Assembly: GCF_002895925.1 (NCBI RefSeq) | Contig: NZ_NWUO01000007.1 | Location: forward strand, 169,252 to 233,251 | Direction of reading: 5' to 3' | DNA: 64,000 bases | Source: Mixta theicola | GTDB lineage: Bacteria; Pseudomonadota; Gammaproteobacteria; Enterobacterales; Enterobacteriaceae | Part shown: positions 16,066-25,684 of the stretch, one piece after another | How positions within the stretch are numbered: position 1 is the stretch's first letter | Layout of the letters: each line of letters begins with the position of its first letter | The notes under the pieces: generated by a model | The model's input: only the letters and a program-made list of their open reading frames with translations | Databases searched by the model: none | Told to the model about the DNA's origin: nothing | Position numbers and translations under genes: made by a program

Positions 16066-16446
16066 TCAGGCAACCTGCACCGGGACGGCTTTCGCCAGGC
16101 GTTTCATTTGATTATCACCTTCGAAATAGGCGACTTTGGGCTGCCACTGGCGCGCTTCTTCGTCCGGCATCTGTACATAGGAACAGATAATCAGAATATC
16201 GCCTTCGCAGGCGCAGCGGGCCGCCGCGCCGTTAACGGAAATAATTTTCGAACCGCGTTCAGCGGCAATCGCGTAGGTGGAGAAACGCTGACCGTTGGTC
16301 ACGTTATAAATATCGATCGCCTCGTACTGAAGAATTCCGGAAGCGTCGAGGAACTCCTGGTCAATGGCGCAGGAACCTTCGTAATGCAAGTCAGCCTGAG
16401 TGACTTTCACCCGATGCAGCTTGCCTTGCAGCATGGTGCGTACCAT
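16066..16446 (-). CDS. panD: aspartate 1-decarboxylase precursor
   Basis: A 126-residue pyruvoyl enzyme making beta-alanine for pantothenate. The self-processing site is visible as YEGSCAIDQ with Gly24-Ser25, and the C-terminus [18 protein letters not shown] matches the family. The gene is intact; its last 60 codons also exist as a relic at 14970-15150. It lies 69 bases downstream of panC on the same strand, but in E. coli yadD separates the two, so the arrangement here is more compact. It is the third pan gene in transcriptional order (panB, panC, panD). Confidence 0.96.
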   Translation of the reverse strand: MVRTMLQGKLHRVKVTQADLHYEGSCAIDQEFLDASGILQYEAIDIYNVTNGQRFSTYAIAAERGSKIISVNGAAARCACEGDILIICSYVQMPDEEARQWQPKVAYFEGDNQMKRLAKAVPVQVA

Positions 16447-16515
16447 ATCTCTGTTACCTTGTTCTGCAACAAATCAAAAGATGAGCGACAGTATTCATAG
16501 ATTACCGACGCTTGT

Positions 16516-17370
16516 CTACTGGGTTAGATCGACCGTCTGATTATCGATCAGTCGGGCTTTGCCCAGCCATGCGGCCATCAGAATAACCGCCCGCTGGCTG
16601 TCCACATTTAGCGGCAGCAGCGTGTCGGCATCGCAAATCGCCAGGCCATCCGGCGTTAATCCTTTATCGCGCAGTTCGGCTTCGGCGCTTTCGATAATCT
16701 CTTCGATATGACGCTCGCCGTTGGCCAGCTTAGCTGCCATCGCTTTCATTATCTGGCTCAGCGCCGGCGCCAGCTTACGCTCATCGGCGGTCAGATAGCC
16801 GTTGCGCGAACTGAGCGCCAGGCCATCTTTCGCACGTACCGTTGGCACGCCGATAATATCGATGTCGTACCCCATATCCGCCACCATCTTGCGGATCAGC
16901 GCCAGCTGTTGATAATCCTTTTCGCCGAAGCAGGCCAGATTCGGCTGCACCAGGTTAAACAGCTTGCTCACGATGGTTGAAACGCCACGGAAATGGCCGG
17001 GGCGGCTGGCGCCTTCCAGCAGGGCAGAGAGGCCCGGCACCTCGACAAAGGTCTGGGTATCCAGCCCTTTGGGATAGACATCGGCAGGAGCCGGAGCAAA
17101 CACCAGATCAACGCGCGCACGGTTCAGCTTTTCACAGTCTTCCTGCAGCGTGCGCGGATAGCGCGCCAAATCGTCAGCGCGATCGAACTGCATCGGATTA
17201 ACAAAAATGCTCACCACGACGATGTCGGCGCGCTCGCGGGCTTCATCCACCAGCGTCATATGACCTTCATGCAGGTTGCCCATCGTCGGCACCAGCGCAA
17301 TGCGTTTGCCTTCCTGACGCCAGCGCCTGATTTCACGGCGCAGCATCGGCAACGTTTCGATAATCAACAC
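16516..17370 (-). CDS. panC: pantothenate synthetase
   Basis: A 284-residue ATP-dependent ligase joining pantoate and beta-alanine. The nucleotide-binding HEGH is at residues 34-37 in [14 protein letters not shown], and SSRNGYL later in the chain is the KMSKS-like region. I use the GTG at 17370 as start: AGGAG sits about 9 bases upstream and the protein then begins VLIIETLP as in E. coli; a start at 17388 would overlap panB. It lies 14 bases after panB in one transcriptional unit. Confidence 0.96.
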   Translation of the reverse strand: MLIIETLPMLRREIRRWRQEGKRIALVPTMGNLHEGHMTLVDEARERADIVVVSIFVNPMQFDRADDLARYPRTLQEDCEKLNRARVDLVFAPAPADVYPKGLDTQTFVEVPGLSALLEGASRPGHFRGVSTIVSKLFNLVQPNLACFGEKDYQQLALIRKMVADMGYDIDIIGVPTVRAKDGLALSSRNGYLTADERKLAPALSQIMKAMAAKLANGERHIEEIIESAEAELRDKGLTPDGLAICDADTLLPLNVDSQRAVILMAAWLGKARLIDNQTVDLTQ

Positions 17371-17384
17371 GGACTTTCTCCTGT

Positions 17385-18179
17385 TCACTGGAAACTGTGC
17401 TCAGCGGCGGGGTAGCTTGCCTCTTCCACTTCCTGAATATACTGGCGCACGGCAGCGCGAATATCACCGGTTTCGGCAAGGAAATTTTTAGCAAATTTAG
17501 GAATATGACCGCCGGTAATACCCAGGGCGTCATGCATAACGAGGATCTGGCCGTCGGTAACGTTACCGGCGCCGATACCAATAACCGGTATGCGCAGCGC
17601 CTCGGTTACGCGCTGCGCCAGCGCCACCGGCACGCATTCCAGCACCATCAGCTGGGCACCGGCGGCCTCCAGCGCCTGCGCGTCGGCAAGCAGACGATCC
17701 GCCGCTTCGCTGTCGCGTCCCTGTACTTTATAACCGCCAAAGATATTAACCGACTGCGGCGTTAAGCCCAGATGACCGCACACCGGCACCGCGCGATCCG
17801 TTAGGATGCGCACGGTTTCCGCCAGCCAGGCGCCGCCTTCCAGCTTCACCATATTGGCACCGGCGCGCATCAGCTGGCCCGCATTTTCACAGGTCTGTTG
17901 CGGCGTGGCGTAACTCATAAACGGCAGATCGGCGAGCAGCAGGCAGTGCGGCGCGCCACGGCGTACCGCTGCGGTATGCCAGGCGATATCCTCGACGGTA
18001 ACCGGCAGGGTGGATTCGTATCCCATAACCGTCATGCCCAGCGAGTCGCCAACCAGCATGACCTTTATGCCTTCATCGGCGAAAAGCCGGGCAAAGCTGA
18101 AGTCGTAGGCGGTGATCGAGGCGAATTTTTTACCTGCCTGTTTCAACTGGCACAGGTGCGAAATGGTGGTAGGTTTCAT
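17385..18179 (-). CDS. panB: 3-methyl-2-oxobutanoate hydroxymethyltransferase
   Basis: A 264-residue ketopantoate hydroxymethyltransferase, first step of pantothenate synthesis, using methylenetetrahydrofolate. Marks are [14 protein letters not shown] at 24-37, the metal-binding VGDSLGMTV at 43-51 and [12 protein letters not shown] in the middle. The ATG at 18179 gives the same N-terminus (MKPTTIS) and length as E. coli PanB; the frame is open further upstream but without a supporting site. It heads the panBC(D) unit and is preceded by folK, 106 bases away. Confidence 0.96.
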   Translation of the reverse strand: MKPTTISHLCQLKQAGKKFASITAYDFSFARLFADEGIKVMLVGDSLGMTVMGYESTLPVTVEDIAWHTAAVRRGAPHCLLLADLPFMSYATPQQTCENAGQLMRAGANMVKLEGGAWLAETVRILTDRAVPVCGHLGLTPQSVNIFGGYKVQGRDSEAADRLLADAQALEAAGAQLMVLECVPVALAQRVTEALRIPVIGIGAGNVTDGQILVMHDALGITGGHIPKFAKNFLAETGDIRAAVRQYIQEVEEASYPAAEHSFQ

Positions 18180-18285
18180 GACTTTCTCAACGTCAACGTT
18201 CTGGTTGGCGAAGTGTAAATGATCGGCGCGGTCAGAGGAATGTCTTATCGCCGCGGCGGCACGCCGGATGAAACATGGCGTGCGG

Positions 18286-18765
18286 TTACCAGGGCAGGAT
18301 GGCGCTGCAGTCAAGCCCGGCGGCGACTGCGGCAAGGGCGCAACCGTCAGGCAGCCGGGCCTGCGGCGCGATTTCCAGCAGCGGCACCAGCATAAAAGCG
18401 CGGTTATGCATATCGTAATGCGGCACCGTCAGGCGCGGCGTATTCAGCACCCGATCGCCAAACAGCAGAATATCCAGATCCAGCGTGCGCGGTCCCCAGC
18501 GCTCCGCTTTACGCACCCGGCCCTGTTCCAGTTCGATGCGCTGCGTATGGTCGAGCAGCGACTCCGGCGATAGCTGAGTATCGAGCGCCACGGCGGCGTT
18601 AAGATAGTCAGGCTGATCGGGCGGTCCGTAGGGCGGCGTGCGATAAAAAGAGGAGACCGCCGCCCGCCGCGTTTGTGGAATGACAGCAAGCGCATCAAGT
18701 GCATTACGCACCTGATGCAGCGGATCGGCCAGATTACTGCCTAAGGCGAGATAGACGCGGGTCAT
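18286..18765 (-). CDS. folK: 2-amino-4-hydroxy-6-hydroxymethyldihydropteridine pyrophosphokinase
   Basis: A 159-residue pyrophosphokinase of folate synthesis. [10 protein letters not shown] near the N-terminus and [12 protein letters not shown] at 89-100, with the two magnesium-binding aspartates (Asp96 and Asp98), define the family. The start overlaps the pcnB stop by 4 bases, so folK is translated from the pcnB message as in E. coli. No unusual features. Confidence 0.96.
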   Translation of the reverse strand: MTRVYLALGSNLADPLHQVRNALDALAVIPQTRRAAVSSFYRTPPYGPPDQPDYLNAAVALDTQLSPESLLDHTQRIELEQGRVRKAERWGPRTLDLDILLFGDRVLNTPRLTVPHYDMHNRAFMLVPLLEIAPQARLPDGCALAAVAAGLDCSAILPW

Positions 18766-20168
18766 GCGTTGCTGTTGTTATCGCGGCGCGGCGCGGCAGG
18801 GCGCTTGCGCGGACGACGCTGACGGCGGCGCGGTGCAGGCTCATCGCCGAGATTTTTCAGCATATGATTCTGCTGCGGCGGCGCGGCGGCCTGGAATTCA
18901 CCCCACCAGTTCGCCAGTCGCTGCAGCTCAGCATTGTTTTCCACTTCAGCGCGCAGCGCCAGCAAATCGTAAGCGGCGCGGAACTTAGGATGCTCCATCA
19001 GCTTAATCGCGCGTTTGCCGTGACGACGAGACATCCGCAGCTGTAGCTGCCATATATCACGCACCAGCGTGGTAATACGCTTCGGAATGGCCAGCGAACG
19101 GCACGCCTCATCCAGCACATCGTTCATTGCCAGCGCAAAAGCATCGTAGTAGGCAAGGCCGCTCTCCTGCGCGATACGCTGCGCGTTTTCCAGCTGCGGA
19201 TACCAGAACATCGCGGCAAACAGGAAAGCCGGATTGACGCGCATCTGGTTGTGAATGCGCGTATCGGTATTTTTCAATACCTGCGCCAGCATCCGCTCCA
19301 TCTGGCTGTCGCTATGCTCGGTAAAGCCGCGGCTCAGGATCGGGAACAGCGGCTGGAACAGCTGATATTCGCGCAGCAGCAGATAGGTTTTATAGCCGTA
19401 GCCCGCCTGCAACAGCTTCAGCGCTTCCTCAAACAGGCGCGCCGGAGGAATATCGTTCAGCAGCGTGGCGAGACGTGGGATCGGCTCGGCGGTGGTTTCC
19501 GCGATGGTCATATCCAGCCTGGCGGCAAAGCGCACCACGCGCAGCATCCTGACCGGATCTTCACGATAGCGCGTCTCCGGATCGCCAATCAGGCGGATAA
19601 TGCCCTGCTGTAAATCCTGCAGGCCGCCGACGTAATCGCGCACGCTAAAGTCGGCCACGCTGTAGTAGAGGCTGTTGATGGTTAAATCGCGGCGCTGGGC
19701 GTCATCTTCAATGGTGCCGAAAATATTGTCGCGCAGCAGCATACCGTTTTGGCCGCGCTGCGCGTTGCTATCTTCTTCAGCCTGATGATGACCGCGGAAA
19801 GTGGCCACTTCGATCACTTCAGGGCCAAACATCACGTGCGCCAGACGGAAGCGACGGCCAACCAGACGGCAGTTGCGGAACAGCTTACGCATTTGCTCCG
19901 GCGTGGCGTTGGTAGTCACATCAAAATCTTTCGGCGCTTTACCCAGTAGCAGGTCACGGACACCACCGCCCACCAGATAGGCCTCATAGCCCGCTTTATT
20001 CAGGCGATAAAGAACTTTCAGGGCGTTTTCGCTAATGTCTTTGCGCGAGATGTTGTGACTTTCACGAGGGATGACGGTCATCTGCAGTTCGTCTTCCTCA
20101 ACCTCTGCCAGCGCCGTGTCTTCACGATTCAGAACTTTACGGCAAAAATTAGCTACTCGGGTAAAAAT
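18762..20168 (-). CDS. pcnB: poly(A) polymerase I, ATT start
   Basis: A 468-residue enzyme adding poly(A) tails to RNA 3' ends and promoting decay. [10 protein letters not shown] at 67-76 and the nucleotidyltransferase DFDVTT at 81-86 are intact, and the C-terminal tail is very basic. The first ATG (20081) would miss the conserved N-terminus. Reading back in frame gives [16 protein letters not shown], nearly the E. coli sequence, preceded by an ATT at 20168-20166 with GAGGTG just before it. E. coli pcnB is known to start at AUU, so I take this as the true start. folK overlaps its end. Confidence 0.92.
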   Translation of the reverse strand: MFTRVANFCRKVLNREDTALAEVEEDELQMTVIPRESHNISRKDISENALKVLYRLNKAGYEAYLVGGGVRDLLLGKAPKDFDVTTNATPEQMRKLFRNCRLVGRRFRLAHVMFGPEVIEVATFRGHHQAEEDSNAQRGQNGMLLRDNIFGTIEDDAQRRDLTINSLYYSVADFSVRDYVGGLQDLQQGIIRLIGDPETRYREDPVRMLRVVRFAARLDMTIAETTAEPIPRLATLLNDIPPARLFEEALKLLQAGYGYKTYLLLREYQLFQPLFPILSRGFTEHSDSQMERMLAQVLKNTDTRIHNQMRVNPAFLFAAMFWYPQLENAQRIAQESGLAYYDAFALAMNDVLDEACRSLAIPKRITTLVRDIWQLQLRMSRRHGKRAIKLMEHPKFRAAYDLLALRAEVENNAELQRLANWWGEFQAAAPPQQNHMLKNLGDEPAPRRRQRRPRKRPAAPRRDNNSNA

Positions 20169-20226
20169 AGGACACCTCGATAATGACGATAATTCGGTGG
20201 TAAAATCAGCGGCTAATCATAGCCTG

Positions 20227-21132
20227 TTACGAACCGTTTGAGAATGATGTTGACGTTTCGTCAGCGAGCAGCGCGTCATTACGCGGCATTTTCGCCAGAT
20301 CCCACTGGGTAACGGCCAGCGCTAACAGCTGCGTGGTTGTTATATCCTGCCAGTTTTCCGGCGTGCTTTGCCCAAGAAAACGCAGCGCCTTCACCAGTAC
20401 CGGACGGGGATCGCCGTTCGGCAGGGCGGGCGCATGGTTCTGCTTCGACAGCTTATTGCCGTCATGATTAAGCACCAGCGGCAGATGCAGATAAGCCGGT
20501 TCCTGCCAGCCCAGCTGGCGCCAGAGCGCTATCTGCCGTACCGTTGGCGCAATTAAATCAGCGCCGCGCACGATTTCCGTTACGCCCTGAAAATGATCGT
20601 CCACTACTACCGCCAGGTTATAGGCAAACAGCCCGTCGCGGCGGTGAATAATAAAATCTTCTTCCGCCAGCGCGGTATCCACGCGCACTTCGCCGCGCAG
20701 TAAATCATGAAACTGATACACCGGCTGCCGCTGGCGCAGCCGCAAAGCCGCCTGCTGCGGTCCGAGATGCAGATCGCGGCAGTGCCCATCGTAAAAGCCG
20801 CCAAGCTGCTGAATACGGCTGCGGGTGCAGGTGCAATAGTAGCTTTGTCGATGCTGACGCAGCCACTCCAGCACGTCGCGGTAGGCCTGGTGTCGCTGCG
20901 ATTGCCATACCACTTCGCCGTCCCAGTGCAGGCCGTAATGTTCCAGCTGATGCAGAATAGCGGTGGCGGCGCCGGGCACCTCACGCGGCGGATCGATATC
21001 TTCAATGCGTACCAGCCAGCGGCCGTCCTGAGCGCGGGCGTGCAGATAGCTGCCAAGCGCGGCAATAAGCGAGCCGAAATGGAGTTCACCGGAAGGGGAA
21101 GGAGCAAAACGTCCTGTACAGGGAATTGACAT
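20227..21132 (-). CDS. gluQ: glutamyl-Q tRNA(Asp) synthetase
   Basis: A 301-residue paralogue of glutamyl-tRNA synthetase lacking the anticodon domain; it attaches glutamate to queuosine in tRNA(Asp). The HIGH-like HFGS is at 18-21 and the KMSKS-like KLSKQ lies in the C-terminal third. A zinc site is suggested by [11 protein letters not shown] plus YDGHC. The start at 21132 gives [20 protein letters not shown]; the frame extends to 21192 without support. It lies 66 bases after dksA, across a strong hairpin, as in E. coli (formerly yadB). Confidence 0.95.
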   Translation of the reverse strand: MSIPCTGRFAPSPSGELHFGSLIAALGSYLHARAQDGRWLVRIEDIDPPREVPGAATAILHQLEHYGLHWDGEVVWQSQRHQAYRDVLEWLRQHRQSYYCTCTRSRIQQLGGFYDGHCRDLHLGPQQAALRLRQRQPVYQFHDLLRGEVRVDTALAEEDFIIHRRDGLFAYNLAVVVDDHFQGVTEIVRGADLIAPTVRQIALWRQLGWQEPAYLHLPLVLNHDGNKLSKQNHAPALPNGDPRPVLVKALRFLGQSTPENWQDITTTQLLALAVTQWDLAKMPRNDALLADETSTSFSNGS

Positions 21133-21149
21133 AACCGCTTTCACGTAAC

Positions 21150-21186
21150 AGCAGTGGAGCGGGATAATTATCCCGCCCGCACTGCT
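21150..21186 (-). terminator. dksA-gluQ intergenic hairpin
   Basis: A two-part stem: AGCAGTG / CACTGCT outside and GCGGGAT / ATCCCGC with AATT loop inside. On the minus strand no U-run follows, so partial termination or transcript-end protection is more likely than a full stop, leaving gluQ expressed from dksA at a lower level. Confidence 0.6.
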
Positions 21187-21198
21187 TTTCACGTGCCG

Positions 21199-21654
21199 TT
21201 AGCCAGCCATTTGTTTTTCGCGGATTTCCGCCAGCGTTTTACAGTCGATGCAAAGATCGGCGGTTGGACGCGCTTCAAGGCGGCGAATACCGATTTCAAC
21301 GCCACAGGATTCACAGTAGCCGAAATCGTCGTCTTCCACCTTTTTCAGGGTCTTTTCGATCTTTTTGATCAGTTTACGCTCGCGGTCGCGGTTGCGCAGT
21401 TCGAGGCTGAACTCTTCTTCCTGAGCGGCACGGTCGACCGGATCGGGAAAGTTAGCCGCTTCGTCCTGCATATGAGTTACCGTACGATCGACTTCATCCC
21501 TGAGTTGATTACGCCACGCCTCAAGAATTTTCCTGAAGTGAGACAGCTGGGCTTCATTCATATACTCTTCGCCCGGTTTCTCCTGGTACGGCTCCACCCC
21601 AGCGATGGCGAGAATACTCAGGGACGAAGTTTTACGGTTTTGCCCTTCTTGCAT
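21199..21654 (-). CDS. dksA: RNA polymerase-binding transcription factor DksA
   Basis: A 151-residue secondary-channel regulator acting with ppGpp in the stringent response, nearly identical to E. coli. The coiled-coil tip carries Asp71 and Asp74, and the zinc finger uses Cys114, Cys117, Cys135 and Cys138. The ATG at 21654 follows AGGAGAAA; the longer frame to 21675 is not needed. A gap of 176 bases to sfsA contains the probable promoter, including TTGTCA on the minus strand, but I do not assign a -10. Confidence 0.98.
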   Translation of the reverse strand: MQEGQNRKTSSLSILAIAGVEPYQEKPGEEYMNEAQLSHFRKILEAWRNQLRDEVDRTVTHMQDEAANFPDPVDRAAQEEEFSLELRNRDRERKLIKKIEKTLKKVEDDDFGYCESCGVEIGIRRLEARPTADLCIDCKTLAEIREKQMAG

Positions 21655-21830
21655 GTTGTTTCTCCTGGATAACACGCACTATCGATCCCCAAAGGGGAAA
21701 AAAACAGGCCGCTATAAATAACAGAAGCAGTTAAGGTTGGCAATTATTCCTGAACATGTCTTGACAAGCCTGTGAGGAACAGCGTATTTAGCGCAACGCT
21801 ACTTTCTATCACAGCAAATCGCACTAAATA

Positions 21831-22535
21831 TTACAACGCCAGCTTTATCCGCTGATTCAGCCACATGCCCGCCGGTGATAACTGCGCCTTATAACAGAGG
21901 ATTTCCACCCCGCTCTGTTGTGCCTGTGCCAGTTGTTCTGCGTAACGTGCATCAATATGACGCGCGGGGGCAACGTCCTCAATCCCCGAGTGCAAAACAG
22001 TAAATAACATAACCGCGCGTTCGCCCCGTTGGGCGATGCTGGCCAGCTCACGCAGATGCTTTTGGCCTCGCACGGTCACCGCATCCGGAAAGTATCCTTT
22101 ACCCTGTTGTAACAGCGTTACGGATTTCACTTCAATATAGCACTCCGGCCTGTTGTGCGCCTGCAGCAGAAAATCGATTCGGCTGCGTTCTGCGCCATAT
22201 TTCACCTCAGTCCGCAGCTGCGGGTAACCAGACAATTCTGCAATCTTCCCTGCCGCCAGCGCTTCGCGCACCAGCTGGTTAGCGCGTAGCGTATTTACGC
22301 AGATCGTATGGCCCGTTTGCGTCTGTGTCAGCTCCCAGCTGTGCGGATATTTGCGCGTCAGGCTGGCGGACGTGGAATACCAGACGGTATCGCCAGGCGT
22401 CGCGCAGCCGGTCATCGCGCCGGTATTAGCACAGTGTATCGTTAATGTCTCGCCTTCCGGCGTGACGACATCGGCAAGAAAGCGTTTATAGCGGTTTATC
22501 AGACGCGCCGGACGCAATACCGGTTGAAAATTCAT
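21831..22535 (-). CDS. sfsA: SfsA family DNA-binding/nuclease-like protein
   Basis: A 234-residue protein, same length as E. coli SfsA (sugar fermentation stimulation). The family regions [23 protein letters not shown] and the nuclease-like YIEVKSVTL are present; D and ExK positions resemble a PD-(D/E)XK fold. SfsA was described as a regulator of maltose genes, and its molecular activity is unsettled. The start overlaps the thpR stop (ATGA), so the two form an operon, as in E. coli. Confidence 0.93.
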   Translation of the reverse strand: MNFQPVLRPARLINRYKRFLADVVTPEGETLTIHCANTGAMTGCATPGDTVWYSTSASLTRKYPHSWELTQTQTGHTICVNTLRANQLVREALAAGKIAELSGYPQLRTEVKYGAERSRIDFLLQAHNRPECYIEVKSVTLLQQGKGYFPDAVTVRGQKHLRELASIAQRGERAVMLFTVLHSGIEDVAPARHIDARYAEQLAQAQQSGVEILCYKAQLSPAGMWLNQRIKLAL

Positions 22536-23065
22536 ACGGACTCCTGCAGCGGCCAGCTTTGCAGCGCGCGATAGCGGGTTCGCCCCTGGGCGAAAACCGA
22601 CTGATATAAGGAAAAATGGCCCACCGTAAACTGCCAGTGAAAATTGCGCGGCGGCAGGGCGACCGGGCGGGTCGCGTTGCGCAGCAGGGTAAGGTGCGGA
22701 TGAAACGGCTGCGGGCTTTGATAACAGCCGCTGCGCGCCGCTTGCGCGCGTAGCATCTCTGCCAGCTGCAGCAGGCCGCGCGGCGCCTGGCGACAGCCGA
22801 GCCAGATAACGCCGGGGCGCGGCCAGTGTCCGGCATCATCCAGATGCAGGGTAAAAGAAGGCTGACGGATGCGCCCGGCCAGCTGTTGCAATCCCTGCGC
22901 CTTTTCATCGCTGATTTCGCCAAGGAACGCCAGCGTAATATGCAGGTTGGCGGCCGCCACTGGACGGCCAGCCTCCTCAGGAAACTGTTCGGCGCGCCAG
23001 CGAACCAGCTGCTGTTGCAATGGCTCCGGTAATCCGATGCCGAAAAAGAGACGACGTGCGCTCAT
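22532..23065 (-). CDS. thpR: RNA 2',3'-cyclic phosphodiesterase (2'-5' RNA ligase family)
   Basis: A 177-residue two-histidine phosphoesterase. The HxT pairs are HIT at 42-44 and HLT at 124-126. The family opens 2',3'-cyclic phosphates and in vitro joins tRNA halves with a 2'-5' bond. The ATG at 23065 has GGAGAG 4 bases upstream and matches the E. coli length; the open frame to 23293 runs into hrpB on the other strand and is not coding. It is divergent from hrpB, whose start is 76 bases away, and translationally coupled to sfsA. Confidence 0.94.
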   Translation of the reverse strand: MSARRLFFGIGLPEPLQQQLVRWRAEQFPEEAGRPVAAANLHITLAFLGEISDEKAQGLQQLAGRIRQPSFTLHLDDAGHWPRPGVIWLGCRQAPRGLLQLAEMLRAQAARSGCYQSPQPFHPHLTLLRNATRPVALPPRNFHWQFTVGHFSLYQSVFAQGRTRYRALQSWPLQESV

Positions 23066-23141
23066 AACACTCTCCGGTAAACAACACAGAGGAATGCTAC
23101 AATGCGCACCATCATAAGACCAATGCTGGACGGAGTTTCGT

Positions 23142-25583
23142 TTGAGTGAATTACCGGTAAGCGCCGTGCTGCCAGAGGTGCTGGCGGCGCTAAAACAGGC
23201 GCCGCAGGTGCTGCTGGCGGCGCCAACGGGCGCGGGTAAATCCACCTGGCTGCCGCTGCAGCTGTTACAGCAGGGCGACATTGCCGGACGCATTATTATG
23301 CTGGAGCCGCGTCGTCTGGCGGCGCGTAATGTTGCGCAGCGTCTGGCGGAGCAGCTGGGTGAAGAACCCGGCGCAACCGTAGGTTATCGCATGCGCGCCG
23401 ACAGCCGCGTCGGGCCAGCCACCCGGCTGGAAGTCGTAACCGAAGGCATTCTGACGCGTATGCTGCAGCAGGACCCGATGCTGGACGGCGTTGGGCTGGT
23501 GATTCTTGATGAATTTCATGAACGTAGTTTACAGGCCGATCTGGCGCTGGCGCTGCTGCTGGATGTTCAGCAGGGGCTGCGCGACGATCTGCGTCTGTTA
23601 ATTATGTCCGCTACGCTGGACAATGCGCGTTTAAGCGCGCGTTTGCCCGCCGCTCCGCTGATCGTTTCAGAAGGCCGCAGTTTTCCGGTTGAGCGGCGCT
23701 ATGCCAGTCTGGCGGCTCAGCTGCCGTTTGATGAGGCGGTGGCGCGGGAAGTGGCCCAGCTGCTGCGCGAAGAGAGCGGTTCACTGCTGCTGTTTTTACC
23801 CGGCGTGGGAGAAATCGAACGGGTTAAAAATCAGCTGGCGCAGCGCGTCGGCAGTGATATTGAGCTGTGCCCGCTGTATGGCGCGCTGTCGCTGGCGGCG
23901 CAGCGGCGAGCGATTCTGCCCGCACCGCAGGGTAAGCGTAAAGTGGTGCTGGCGACCAATATCGCCGAAACCAGCTTAACCATTGACGGCATTCGTCTGG
24001 TAGTGGACAGCGCGCTGGAGCGCTCGGCGCGTTTCGATGCGCGCAGCGGTATTACGCGGCTGCAAACCCAGCGTATCAGTCAGGCTTCCATGACGCAGCG
24101 TGCCGGACGCGCCGGACGTTTATCGCCCGGCATCTGTTTGCATCTGATCGGACGCGAACAGGCGGAGCGCGCCGCCGCGCAGAGCGAGCCGGAAATCTTA
24201 CAAAGCGATCTGAGTGCGCTGTGGCTCGATCTGCTGCAGTGGGGCTGTCATGATGCCGCGCAGCTGAACTGGATCGATGCGCCGCCCGCGCCTGCGCTGC
24301 TGGCGGCGCAAAAGCTGCTGCAGATGCTCGGCGCGCTTGGCGAAAACGGCCAGCTGACGGCTCAGGGCCGGGCGATGGCGCAGCTGGGCAGCGAGCCGCG
24401 GCTGGCTGCATTGTTAACTGCCGCCCGCGATCGGGACGCGCAGGCGACCGCCGCCCGGCTGGTCGCTATCCTTGAAGAACCGCCGCGTCAGGGCAGCCGT
24501 AACCTCCTCGATCATCTGTTTACCCCGCACGCGGGCTGGCAGCAGCGCGCCCGGCAGTTACAAAGGCGGCTGAACGGCGCGGGCGGCCAGCCGGACGGTA
24601 CGCTGGCACCAACGCTGCTGGCCCAGGCGTTTCCCGATCGCCTGGCGCGCCGACGCGGTGAAAGCGGCCGCTATCAGCTGGCGGGCGGCCCTGGCGCGAT
24701 GCTCGATCATGAAGATAGCCTGACGCGGCATGAATGGCTGATCGCGCCGCAGCTGCTACAGGGCGATGCGCAGGCCGAAGCGCGCATTCTGCTGGCGCTG
24801 CCTGTGGATATTAACGCGCTGCAGCGCGACTGCCCCGATCTTGTGCGTAGCGAAACCGATATTGAGTGGGACGAGGCGAAAGGTACGCTGCGCGCCTGGC
24901 AGCGCGATAAAATCGGCGTGCTGGCGCTGAAATCGCAGCCGCTGGCGAAGCCCGAAGCCGAGGTGCTGCATCCGGCGATGCTGCGCTGGATCCGCGAAAA
25001 GGGGCTGGAAGTGCTTAACTGGACGCCGGAGGCGCAGCAGCTGCGGCTTCGCCTGCAGTGCGCTGCACGATGGCTGCCGGAAGAAAAGTGGCCAGCGATG
25101 GATGATGACGCGCTGCTCGCCACGCTGGAAAGCTGGCTGCTGCCGGAAATGAGCGGCGTGCGCGATATGAAAGGCTTGCGGCAGATTAACCTGTCCGGCG
25201 CTTTATTACATTTGCTCATATGGTCACAGCGTCAGCGGCTGGATAGTGCCTTACCAACCCATTACACTGTGCCGACCGGCAGCCGTCTGCCGATTCGCTA
25301 CGATAGCGAGAAGCCGCCCGCGCTGGCGGTGCGCCTGCAGGAAATGTTCGGTGAGGCGCAAAATCCGACGATTGCGGAAGGGCGCGTAGCGCTGGTGCTG
25401 GAGTTATTATCCCCCGCGCAGCGGCCATTGCAGATTACCCGCGATCTCGCTGCCTTCTGGCAGGGCGCCTATCCGGAGGTGCAAAAAGAGATGAAAGGAC
25501 GCTATCCCAAACATGCCTGGCCTGACGATCCGGCCAGCGCGTTGCCTACGCGCCGCACCAAAAAATATGCCGCGCCGCAGTAG
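23142..25583 (+). CDS. hrpB: ATP-dependent RNA helicase HrpB
   Basis: An 813-residue DEAH-box helicase. Walker A APTGAGKST is at 28-36, DEFH at 123-126, SAT at 156-158 and QRAGRAGR near 320, followed by the HrpB-specific C-terminal region ending RYPKHAWPDDPA. The start is a TTG at 23142 with CGGAG 7 bases upstream, giving MSELPVSAVLPEVL in line with E. coli MSSLPVAAVLPELL. The cellular RNA target is unknown; loss is mild in E. coli. It is a single gene between divergent thpR and mrcB. Confidence 0.95.
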   Translation: MSELPVSAVLPEVLAALKQAPQVLLAAPTGAGKSTWLPLQLLQQGDIAGRIIMLEPRRLAARNVAQRLAEQLGEEPGATVGYRMRADSRVGPATRLEVVTEGILTRMLQQDPMLDGVGLVILDEFHERSLQADLALALLLDVQQGLRDDLRLLIMSATLDNARLSARLPAAPLIVSEGRSFPVERRYASLAAQLPFDEAVAREVAQLLREESGSLLLFLPGVGEIERVKNQLAQRVGSDIELCPLYGALSLAAQRRAILPAPQGKRKVVLATNIAETSLTIDGIRLVVDSALERSARFDARSGITRLQTQRISQASMTQRAGRAGRLSPGICLHLIGREQAERAAAQSEPEILQSDLSALWLDLLQWGCHDAAQLNWIDAPPAPALLAAQKLLQMLGALGENGQLTAQGRAMAQLGSEPRLAALLTAARDRDAQATAARLVAILEEPPRQGSRNLLDHLFTPHAGWQQRARQLQRRLNGAGGQPDGTLAPTLLAQAFPDRLARRRGESGRYQLAGGPGAMLDHEDSLTRHEWLIAPQLLQGDAQAEARILLALPVDINALQRDCPDLVRSETDIEWDEAKGTLRAWQRDKIGVLALKSQPLAKPEAEVLHPAMLRWIREKGLEVLNWTPEAQQLRLRLQCAARWLPEEKWPAMDDDALLATLESWLLPEMSGVRDMKGLRQINLSGALLHLLIWSQRQRLDSALPTHYTVPTGSRLPIRYDSEKPPALAVRLQEMFGEAQNPTIAEGRVALVLELLSPAQRPLQITRDLAAFWQGAYPEVQKEMKGRYPKHAWPDDPASALPTRRTKKYAAPQ

Positions 25584-25684
25584 GAATGCAGCGCTGCTTT
25601 CAGAGGGTTCTGCTTTTCGAAATGAAGCAGTAAGAACAGAGTAACCGGCCTTGTCAACAGGCCATCCCTGGAGAAACGAAACGA

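Larger units (their letters stand above)
15151..16246 (+). repeat. tandem duplication, copy 2
   Basis: Matches copy 1 from the yadH fragment through the second leader-peptide gene into intact panD, where the homology ends at 16246. It is 32 bases longer than copy 1, mostly because peptide 2 has the larger core. Apart from the relic, the terminator and the promoter candidate, 15299-15688 holds no gene. Confidence 0.92.
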
